Shown piece after piece: positions 1-5,136 of a stretch of 7,488 bases of DNA. The translations under genes were made by a program, and so were the position numbers. The notes beneath the pieces were generated by a model. The model searched no databases. It was not told the DNA's origin and was given only the letters and a program-made list of their open reading frames with translations. Position 1 is the first letter of the stretch; the number at the start of each line of letters is the position of its first letter. The stretch comes from Candidatus Uhrbacteria bacterium (GTDB lineage Bacteria; Patescibacteriota; Patescibacteriia; UBA9934; UBA10169): the NCBI GenBank assembly GCA_003505155.1, contig DNYJ01000030.1:27362-34849 (forward strand), read 5' to 3'.

Positions 1-363
1 TTGACGAGCAAGGAGTTTGAGGAGCGCTACCTTGGCGTTCCTTACTTGCATGGCGGGACAACGCGGGAAGGTATTGACTGCTCCGGACTCACGTCCCGCT
101 ATTTTTCCCACGTGCGCGGCATGACGATTCCTCGCCATTCGACGGATCAATGGAAGGCTGGCCGTTCCCTGCGCGATGACGAGCGCGAGCCGGGCGACCT
201 TTTGAATCTTCGCCATCGCGAAAAGACGACGGATCACGTCGGGCTCCTTCTAGCAGACGGCAAGGTGTTCCATGCTTGTCTCTTCCACTCTGGCGTCGTG
301 ATAGAATCTTTGCAGGAAGTTTTGAAACGCTATGATCTCCTCGGAACAACGCGTCTTTCCTAA
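1..363 (+). CDS. NlpC/P60-family cysteine peptidase/amidase domain protein
   Basis: Seen: a 120-residue frame opening with TTG at the first base of the window and ending in TAA. It has the core NlpC/P60 pattern: a LGVPYLHGG lead-in (residues 11-19), the nucleophile motif DCSGL with Cys27, DHVGLLL with His79, and a second histidine at 91 that could be the third catalytic position. Known: these papain-like enzymes cleave amide bonds, typically in cell-wall peptides (gamma-D-Glu to diamino acid), and some act on small peptides or acyl groups inside the cell. The protein is essentially the bare domain, with no signal peptide or SH3/LysM cell-wall-binding module in what is visible. It overlaps the following Mur-ligase gene by 32 bp, so the two are probably co-translated. 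The TTG start fits the family's N-terminal edge, but since nothing upstream is visible the gene could be 5'-partial. Family call is firm; substrate is unknown. Confidence 0.82.
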   Translation: MTSKEFEERYLGVPYLHGGTTREGIDCSGLTSRYFSHVRGMTIPRHSTDQWKAGRSLRDDEREPGDLLNLRHREKTTDHVGLLLADGKVFHACLFHSGVVIESLQEVLKRYDLLGTTRLS

Positions 364-1756
364 ACTCAAGAAGCGATCGGCTATTCATGTGGTTGGCGTT
401 ACCGGAGTTGAGGGAGCGGCGGTCGCCTCGTTTTTGTTGGCGGAAGGATTTAAAAATCTCGTTGGACATGCGATGTGCGAGGGTAAGGATTTCGAACGCG
501 AACTCTTGTCGCATCACAAGCTTGGCGGCGCGGATCGCAAACGAGAGCTTCTTGATTGCGTTCGCGGCTGGGGCATCGAACGGCGTTTGGGAGACGACTA
601 TCTTCGCGGGATCGAGGAGGCAGACGTCATTTTTGCGCCGCAATCTTGGGAGCTTCACCAACAAGCCAATGCTCCGCTTTTCGTTCTCCGACCCAAGCTT
701 CTTAACATCATGCATCTGTATCTCGATCTCGCTCCATGCGCGACGATTGGCGTTACGGGTTCGGACGGGAAGACGACGACGACGCATCTCATCGCACATC
801 TTCTCAATTCGGCGGGACGCAAGGCATGGCTTTCGGGCAACTACCGCGAAGGTGAACAGATCCTCTCGCGCATTCGAGAACTCGATCCGGAAGGCTTCCT
901 CGTTCTTGAAGTAAGCAATCGCCACTTGAACTTCGGCCTTGCCAAGCATCCAGACATTGCGGTTGTCACAAACGTGACCCAGAACCACATGACGGAGTAC
1001 GAGAATTTTGTAGAGTATTGCGACGTGAAGGAACGTCTTCTTGGATCCGAATCCGTCGCTGTTTTGAACGCCGACAATGCCTGTACACGCCACATGGGCG
1101 ACCACTGCAAGGAGCGTCTGTTATTTTCCCGCTATCCCGACGCGAAGGCCGTGGGCGCGTTTGTGTCGAAAATGGAAATCCACGATGTTGGCGGTTTTAT
1201 CTGTGACGTGTCCGACATCTGTCTTCCTGGGGAACACAATCTTGAAAACGCGCTTGCGGCGATCACGGTGGTGCGGAGCTTGGGGCTCTCCGGCGAGGAA
1301 ATTTCGTCAGGCCTCAAGACGTTTTGTGCGGTGCCGGAGCGTCTCGAAATCGTGGCGGAGATTAACGGGCGTACGATCGTGAACGACCTTGCGGCCACGA
1401 GCATGGAGTCCGCGCGGCGAGCGGTGGAGGCGTATGCCGGCAAACCGTTCGTCCTTGTCGTGGGCGGAGAGACGAAGGGAGTGGACTATGAACCCTTCGC
1501 CCGAACCGTTCAACGCGTCGGAGCGGTGATCGTCGGAGTCCAAAGCGAAGTAACGGATGTGCTAAAGGCTCTCGGCATTCCGATCGAGACGCACTCAACG
1601 GTGAGAGAAGCTGTCAAAGTCGCTTTTGAAAAAACGCCCCGCGGTGGGACGCTTCTTCTCTCTCCGGCGGGAGCTTTTTTCCAGTCACGGCTGATGGTGA
1701 AAGAAGGTTTGTCTGTGGCAGAGCTTATTTCATCTCTTCAATCGCACGCCCCATGA
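332..1756 (+). CDS. MurD-like Mur ligase family protein
   Basis: Seen: 474 residues with the three-domain Mur ligase layout. A Rossmann-like N-terminal domain starts IHVVGVTGVEG (18-28). The ATP-binding P-loop is VTGSDGKTTT (141-150, Lys147), followed by LEVSNRHL (192-199, Glu193), VTNVTQNHM (212-220) and the probable carbamylated lysine in DVKERL (Lys233). GEHNLENALAA (300-310) opens the C-terminal domain, followed by PERLE (335-339), IVNDLAATS (349-357), VVGGETKG (376-383) and LLSPAGA (442-448). Known: Mur ligases join an amino acid to a carboxylate with ATP; MurD adds D-Glu to UDP-MurNAc-L-Ala. Closest fit is MurD by domain order and by the GGETKG and LLSPAGA blocks. Several MurD-typical residues differ: HR has become ER, the NDSKATN block reads NDLAATS, and the SPGI block near residue 102 reads APQSWE. 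It may therefore be a divergent MurD or a paralogue with another substrate. The ATG at 332 lies 12 nt after AGGAAG (314-319), inside the upstream gene. Its 3' end overlaps the opposite-strand zinc-ribbon gene by 32 bp. Confidence 0.88.
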   Translation: MISSEQRVFPKLKKRSAIHVVGVTGVEGAAVASFLLAEGFKNLVGHAMCEGKDFERELLSHHKLGGADRKRELLDCVRGWGIERRLGDDYLRGIEEADVIFAPQSWELHQQANAPLFVLRPKLLNIMHLYLDLAPCATIGVTGSDGKTTTTHLIAHLLNSAGRKAWLSGNYREGEQILSRIRELDPEGFLVLEVSNRHLNFGLAKHPDIAVVTNVTQNHMTEYENFVEYCDVKERLLGSESVAVLNADNACTRHMGDHCKERLLFSRYPDAKAVGAFVSKMEIHDVGGFICDVSDICLPGEHNLENALAAITVVRSLGLSGEEISSGLKTFCAVPERLEIVAEINGRTIVNDLAATSMESARRAVEAYAGKPFVLVVGGETKGVDYEPFARTVQRVGAVIVGVQSEVTDVLKALGIPIETHSTVREAVKVAFEKTPRGGTLLLSPAGAFFQSRLMVKEGLSVAELISSLQSHAP

Positions 1757-1871
1757 GTGGGTCAAGCGACGTGATTTCCACTTCCGCGCCGCAGTTTTCG
1801 CAGATGGAAATGGACCCTATGTGCTGGGTTTCCGGAAAGGGAAGGTCTTGAGAGCAGTCAGGGCAATTCAT
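1725..1871 (-). CDS. LysW-like zinc-ribbon protein lacking the carrier tail
   Basis: Seen: 48 residues starting MNCPDC and ending IEEMK before TAA. Cys3, Cys6, Cys24 and Cys27 form two CxxC knuckles (CPDC, CENC), and the second is followed by GAEVEITSLDPL (28-39). This matches the LysW amino-group carrier closely (CPxC, then CxxCGAELEV and DPL). Known: LysW carries alpha-aminoadipate or glutamate on the gamma-carboxyl of its C-terminal Glu within an EDWGE tail, acting with an ATP-grasp ligase (LysX). Odd: here the chain stops nine residues after DPL, so the EDWGE tail is absent, and no such tail is encoded in other frames just downstream. The frame is open up to 1928, but the start at 1871 is preferred because LysW proteins begin at the first CPxC and a -10-like TACAAT sits just upstream. 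The gene lies antisense between the Mur ligase and the PLP enzyme and overlaps the end of the former. It could instead be a plain zinc-ribbon regulator or a detached ribbon for the PLP enzyme. Confidence 0.72.
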   Translation of the reverse strand: MNCPDCSQDLPFPETQHIGSISICENCGAEVEITSLDPLMGRAIEEMK

Positions 1872-1879
1872 ACGCGCAC

Positions 1880-1886
1880 TATTGTA
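1880..1886. promoter_or_regulatory. Overlapping divergent -10-like elements (bidirectional promoter candidate)
   Basis: Seen: the 7-mer TATTGTA reads TATTGT on the + strand (1880-1885) and TACAAT on the - strand (1886-1881). The + element lies 5 bp before the ATG at 1891, and the - element lies 9 bp before the ATG at 1871. Only 19 bp separate the two start codons, so any dedicated promoter must lie here or inside the genes. No good -35 box was found at 16-18 bp for either direction, and neither gene has a Shine-Dalgarno sequence. Transcripts starting 6-8 bp after either -10 would be leaderless or nearly so. This is inference from spacing; the + gene could also be read through from the Mur ligase. 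Confidence 0.42.
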
Positions 1887-1890
1887 ACAC

Positions 1891-2748
1891 ATGCAAACTC
1901 CCTTGGAAGAACATGCTGGCCTTGCCAAAGCGATCGGGATCGATCGTCTCTTTTTGAAGCGCGAAGACTTCCAGCTGACCGGGTCTTTTAAAGAACGTGC
2001 GGCGGAGCGTCAGATCGAACATCTTGTCGAGCGGGGAAAGACAGAGGCTGTCGTTTCATCTTCCGGCAATGCCGCCATCGCTCTTGCACGTGAAGCTCGC
2101 GACCAGGGCGTGAAGCTCTTTGCCCTTGTCTCTCCCGAACTCTTGGGAGAAAAATTCGAGACGCTTCTCTCTTTCCACCCCATTGTGATTCAATCGCGTC
2201 GGGCGATGCGCCTTGCCAATTACCTTTCGGCGCACCATCGGCTTCCCAATCTCCGTCCTTCTGTTGACGACCATGCGGTTGTCGGCTTTGTGCCACTTGG
2301 GGAAGAAATTGACGAGCAGATGAGGGCACACGGCGGGGCGGGAACCGTGGTCAGTTTTATGACTTCGGGTGCGAGCTTGCTTGGGATGACGAAGGGGTAC
2401 TGTTCAGAACCGCGTCCGGTGTTTGTGGCGGTGACAAATGAGGAAGTCGGGCGCATGGGGACGGCGCGAGGAAGGCGGGAAGAAGTTTCAATGGTTGCAG
2501 AGGTTGCCATCGTTTCAAAAGAGGAGATCGAAAGGGCGCAAGCGTTGCTTTGGGAGCATGGCATCGAAGTGGCGTCGGAAGCAACGGCGGCGTTTGCTTG
2601 GATTGTGCGGAAGAAGCCGAGAGGGAATGTGGTATGGGTGGTGTCTGGGAAAGCGTGGGCATCGAAGACAAGAGACAAAGAGCCGAAGGTCAACGTCTAT
2701 CACGCGGAGACGTTTGAAGAAGTTGATCGGATCTATGAAGAAGATTGA
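1891..2748 (+). CDS. Threonine-synthase-like PLP-dependent enzyme (fold type II), short form
   Basis: Seen: 285 residues beginning MQTPLEEHAGLA, the usual TPL entry of this family. LFLKREDFQLTGSFKER (20-36) carries the PLP lysine (Lys34), SSSGNAA (56-62) is the substrate/cofactor loop, NLRPS (120-124) and TSGASLLG (158-165) give the probable phosphate-binding turn, and GIEVASEATAAFAW (224-237) matches the late conserved block. Known: fold II PLP enzymes of this group carry out beta/gamma replacement or elimination on amino acids (threonine synthase, threonine/serine dehydratase, cysteine synthase). The pattern is nearest threonine synthase, but the protein is shorter than the usual 350-400 residues and has no N-terminal zinc ribbon. 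An in-frame TAA at 1885-1887 fixes the start at or after 1891. No Shine-Dalgarno is present. It overlaps the ATP-grasp gene by 14 bp, which suggests coupling. The substrate cannot be told from sequence; threonine synthase activity is unproven, since no other threonine-pathway gene is in view. Confidence 0.82.
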   Translation: MQTPLEEHAGLAKAIGIDRLFLKREDFQLTGSFKERAAERQIEHLVERGKTEAVVSSSGNAAIALAREARDQGVKLFALVSPELLGEKFETLLSFHPIVIQSRRAMRLANYLSAHHRLPNLRPSVDDHAVVGFVPLGEEIDEQMRAHGGAGTVVSFMTSGASLLGMTKGYCSEPRPVFVAVTNEEVGRMGTARGRREEVSMVAEVAIVSKEEIERAQALLWEHGIEVASEATAAFAWIVRKKPRGNVVWVVSGKAWASKTRDKEPKVNVYHAETFEEVDRIYEED

Positions 2749-3859
2749 GTTCAACGAAGAATTTTTTTTCGTGCATCCGCATGGGCTTTATCTTGAAGGG
2801 GCGCAAATGGCGCTTCCGGGATTGCGTTTTATCGTGGATCGTCCGGGACTCAACTCGACGGCCGCTCTCTTGCAGGATGCACGCACTCAAGCAGAGCTTC
2901 CGGCTGGTGCGAGGCTACTCCTCATGAAACCTGCACCCAAGATTGAATTTCTTGCGCGCGAGCACGGGTGGAGACTCGTGTCGGTTTCAAGCGAACTCAA
3001 TCGTCGGTTTGAAAACAAGCTCACGATTGGGACGGGGTTTGCACAGGCGAACCTCCCGAGTCTGCAATTTGAGGTGAGCCGCCCCAAGGATCTTTCTTGG
3101 GAGGACGTCTTGGAACGTCTTGGAACGAAACTCGTCGTGCAGACGGAACGCGGACACGCCGGTTCCGGTAGTTATCTCATTGATTCGGAGGATGAGTGGA
3201 AGCGGCTCGTCGTTGGGCAGGGAGATTATGAAACGAAGCTCATGCCGTTCGTAGAGGGAGAAACATGGACGCTCAACGCTTGCGTGACGCATTACGGCAC
3301 GCTCGTCTCTCGACCCTTTTTACAATTGCAGAACTTGCCATGGTGTGGCGCGGACAATCCGCTCACGACGTGCGGGAATTGGCACAAGGAGATTGAGGAC
3401 GGTCTCGCGTTTGAAATCATGAAGCATGCGGAGCGGTTCGGCGACGAGATGCATCGAGCCAGCTATCGCGGCTGGTTCGGACTCGATGTGCTCGTGCAGG
3501 GTGAGGAGATCAAGGGTTTCATCGAGTGTAATCCGCGCCTTACGGCTTCGACGGGAATCTTTACGCGTCTGCAAGTTGAAGCGGGACAGACACCCCTACT
3601 GACGCTTCATGTGCTCGAGCTTCTCGGCTGCGACTACGAACTCGATCTCCTTTTGGAGCAGGAGAAGCTCAACCAAGGGTTCGAGGAATACCACATCGTG
3701 TTGCGCAACGGTAGTGCCGAGCCGATTGTCTGCCCCGAGCCGGAACCTCAAGCAGGAGTTGAGATGATTTCTCGAAAGCCGGGAACCCCCATTCCTCCTG
3801 GCGAGCCTTATGCGCTTGCGGTCGCGAAGCAGCCTTTTTCGCTATCTCCTACTCACTAA
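2735..3859 (+). CDS. ATP-grasp ligase domain protein
   Basis: Seen: 374 residues with ATP-grasp features. ELNRRFENKL (87-96) resembles the lysine segment before the ATP site. VVQTERGHAGSGSY (134-147) is the nucleotide-covering glycine loop, KLMPFVEGE (168-176) holds the adenine hinge, WFGLDVLV (247-254) has Asp251, and FIECNPRLTAS (262-272) has Glu264, Asn266 and Arg268 as Mg-ATP ligands. Known: ATP-grasp enzymes activate a carboxylate as acyl phosphate and couple it to an amine or thiol; the ECNPR end resembles the carbamoyl-phosphate-synthase/PylC-like branch more than RimK/LysX. The C-terminal 70 residues (about 300-374) are proline-rich near the end (PEPEPQ) and not recognised. The frame is open upstream to 2438, but that part lies entirely on the PLP gene in another frame and looks like no protein; ATG at 2735 gives a normal N-terminus. 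A purine run GAAGAAG (2716-2722) sits 12 nt before it. The partner substrate is unknown; the overlap with the PLP gene suggests it uses that enzyme's product. Confidence 0.83.
   Translation: MKKIEFNEEFFFVHPHGLYLEGAQMALPGLRFIVDRPGLNSTAALLQDARTQAELPAGARLLLMKPAPKIEFLAREHGWRLVSVSSELNRRFENKLTIGTGFAQANLPSLQFEVSRPKDLSWEDVLERLGTKLVVQTERGHAGSGSYLIDSEDEWKRLVVGQGDYETKLMPFVEGETWTLNACVTHYGTLVSRPFLQLQNLPWCGADNPLTTCGNWHKEIEDGLAFEIMKHAERFGDEMHRASYRGWFGLDVLVQGEEIKGFIECNPRLTASTGIFTRLQVEAGQTPLLTLHVLELLGCDYELDLLLEQEKLNQGFEEYHIVLRNGSAEPIVCPEPEPQAGVEMISRKPGTPIPPGEPYALAVAKQPFSLSPTH
3105..3127 (+). repeat. 10-bp tandem repeat inside the ATP-grasp gene
   Basis: ACGTCTTGGA occurs at 3105-3114 and again at 3115-3124, followed by ACG. 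The unit is not a multiple of three, so gain or loss of a copy would shift the frame. It encodes part of EDVLERLGTK just before the ATP-grasp glycine loop. Two copies may be chance. Confidence 0.6.
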
Positions 3860-3925
3860 AATTAGCCAATATTTAGACAAGCTCATGAGCTAGCTCAGGA
3901 GCCAGGCAAAAAAACAGCTAATTTT
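3858..3925. terminator. Large inverted repeat after the ATP-grasp gene, possible terminator
   Basis: Seen: AAAATTAGC at 3858-3866, overlapping the TAA stop, is the exact reverse complement of GCTAATTTT at 3917-3925. Between them lie nested palindromes and an A7 run (3908-3914). The outer arms give a 9-bp stem with A-run on one side and T-run on the other, a shape that can act in both directions, but the loop is about 50 nt and there is no compact GC stem followed directly by a T tract. The position, between the cassette and the rseP promoter, is where a terminator is expected. It is called from symmetry and position only. Confidence 0.4.
3880..3902. repeat. Nested palindromes / hairpin in the gap before rseP
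   Basis: AGCTCATGAGCT (3880-3891) and TGAGCTAGCTCA (3886-3897) are each perfect 12-bp palindromes sharing six bases. In addition, 3881-3889 can pair with 3894-3902 with a single A-G mismatch around a CTAG loop. The stretch could be the inner stem of a terminator, or a dyad operator for a dimeric regulator. It starts 20 bp after the end of the ATP-grasp gene and lies about 70 bp upstream of the rseP -35 box. Confidence 0.45.
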
Positions 3926-3973
3926 GTGATGCACTAGGGCATCGAAAAGGACTTGTGTTGAGGCTCTATTATT

Positions 3974-4002
3974 TTGATAGAACTTCCAAAAACCGCTATC
4001 AT
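3974..4002 (+). promoter_or_regulatory. Sigma-70-type promoter for rseP-pheS-pheT
   Basis: TTGATA (3974-3979) and TATCAT (3997-4002) each match the -35 and -10 consensus at five of six positions, with a spacer of exactly 17 bp. Transcription would start about 4008-4010, so the 5' leader before the rseP ATG (4014) would be only about 4-6 nt. A purine stretch GGGGCGAG (4003-4010) lies between but would be mostly untranscribed. This is the best promoter in the window and sits in its only real intergenic gap. Confidence 0.65.
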
Positions 4003-4013
4003 GGGGCGAGACT

Positions 4014-5120
4014 ATGATAGGAACGATCATTCTTTTTCTCGTGCTCCTTTCCCTTCTCGTGTTTGTGCATGAGCTCGGGCATTTTTGGATGGCTCGGCGC
4101 GCGGGGATGAAGGTGGATGAGTTCGGATTCGGATTTCCTCCTCGGTTGTTTGGAATCAAGCGGAAGGGAACGACGTATTCGATCAACTGGATTCCGCTTG
4201 GAGGATTCGTGAAGATTAAAGGCGAGTCGGGGTCTCATACGGACGAGTCTGATTCTTTTGCCGCGAAGAGCGCGTGGAGACGGTTTCTCGTTCTCATTGC
4301 GGGCGTGGGCATGAACGTCGTCCTTGCCGCTGCGCTCTTTGGAATCGGCTTCATGGTTGGACTTCCATCTGTGATTTTGGATGACGTGTCCGCGCGCGCG
4401 CACGTGCGCGACGAGGCGATCCGGATCGTGCAAGTACTGACCGACTCTCCGGCGGAGGCGGCGGGTCTCAAGCTGGGCGACGTGGTGGTAAGCGTGGATG
4501 ATCAACTCTTCTCGGGTGTCGAACCGCTCTACGACTATCTCGGCGCGCAGGAAGATCCGATGGAATTTCTCCTGCGCCGTGGCGACGGGTTTGTTACGCA
4601 GACGGTTTCTCGAGGAGCGATCAACGGCTATGAGGGCGATCTCCTCGGCATCCAGATCGTGCGCACAGGGTTTGTCTCGTACTCGTTCTTTGAAGCTATA
4701 GGACGCGGCGTTGTAACCTCCGTGACCATGACGGGCGCGGTGGTCGTCGCGTTTGTTGATTTGATCCGCGATCTCATCGTTACCTCGAGCGTAAGCGTGG
4801 ATGTGTCGGGACCCGTGGGCATCGCCGTCATGACGGGCGAAGTGGCGGATCTCGGCTTTTCCTATCTCTTGCAGTTTGCCGCCATCCTCTCGATCAACTT
4901 AGCTGTCATCAACGCTCTGCCGTTTCCGGCGCTTGACGGCGGACGCATCCTCTTTCTTGCGATTGAAAAATTGCGCCGGAAGAAAATGAGCGAGCGTGTC
5001 GAGGCTCTGACCCACAATCTCGGTTTCCTCGTGTTGATCGGGCTCGTCGTTTTGGTAACCTATCGGGACTTAGTTCGGTTTGGAGACGAGATTCTCGGCG
5101 CTGTTAAATCGGTTTTCTAA
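4014..5120 (+). CDS. rseP: RseP/site-2 protease family intramembrane zinc metalloprotease
   Basis: Seen: 368 residues. The first transmembrane segment carries the zinc-binding HELGH motif (19-23; His19, Glu20, His23). GFVKIKG (64-70) is the conserved membrane re-entrant strand region. A second membrane segment spans about 90-116. A single PDZ domain follows (about 125-205, with SPAEAAGLKLGD at 145-156). The late core is VSGPVGIA (264-271), a membrane segment 283-303 with NLAVINALPFPALDGGR (295-311), where Asp308 is the third zinc ligand, and a last membrane segment about 337-350. Known: this family cuts transmembrane proteins inside the membrane, for example anti-sigma factors in envelope stress signalling and leftover signal peptides. 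One PDZ instead of two and about 370 residues is the compact form. All catalytic residues are present. It follows a strong promoter and is 16 bp before pheS, so it probably leads that operon. The target substrate is not evident, and no anti-sigma gene is nearby. Confidence 0.95.
   Translation: MIGTIILFLVLLSLLVFVHELGHFWMARRAGMKVDEFGFGFPPRLFGIKRKGTTYSINWIPLGGFVKIKGESGSHTDESDSFAAKSAWRRFLVLIAGVGMNVVLAAALFGIGFMVGLPSVILDDVSARAHVRDEAIRIVQVLTDSPAEAAGLKLGDVVVSVDDQLFSGVEPLYDYLGAQEDPMEFLLRRGDGFVTQTVSRGAINGYEGDLLGIQIVRTGFVSYSFFEAIGRGVVTSVTMTGAVVVAFVDLIRDLIVTSSVSVDVSGPVGIAVMTGEVADLGFSYLLQFAAILSINLAVINALPFPALDGGRILFLAIEKLRRKKMSERVEALTHNLGFLVLIGLVVLVTYRDLVRFGDEILGAVKSVF
4391..4410. other. 20-bp alternating pyrimidine-purine tract with palindrome
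   Basis: From 4391 to 4410 the sequence alternates pyrimidine and purine without a break, mostly CG steps, and 4397-4410 (CGCGCACGTGCGCG) is a perfect 14-bp palindrome. Such tracts can adopt left-handed Z-DNA or extrude a hairpin under supercoiling. Here it encodes the linker before the PDZ domain of RseP (around SARAHVRD), so it may simply reflect GC-rich codons. Confidence 0.5.
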
Positions 5121-5136
5121 CGGGATTCCCTAACGT

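Noticed and set aside
89..1105. 338-codon open frame on the - strand opposite the NlpC and Mur genes
   Set aside because: The + strand here encodes clear NlpC/P60 and Mur ligase motifs; the antisense translation shows no domain and is rich in Arg/Ser as expected of a shadow frame.
1725..1871. Frameshift explanation for the missing EDWGE tail
   Set aside because: Reading the - strand just past the stop in all three frames gives no EDWGE-like segment, so a simple sequencing error does not restore it.
1872..1928. N-terminal extension of the LysW-like gene
   Set aside because: The added 19 residues overlap the PLP gene, match no LysW N-terminus, and the family begins at the first CPxC motif.
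2438..2734. Upstream extension of the ATP-grasp frame
   Set aside because: The extra 99 residues lie over the PLP gene in another frame, are highly basic and low in normal composition, and match nothing; ATG at 2735 gives a sensible start.
3858..3943. Integron attC site or CRISPR-like repeat
   Set aside because: No GTTRRRY-type core sites and no regularly spaced repeats; the symmetry is local inverted repeats only.
3890..4186. 98-codon - strand open frame across the gap before rseP
   Set aside because: It overlaps the RseP HELGH region and the promoter, has no recognisable motif, and its composition fits chance.
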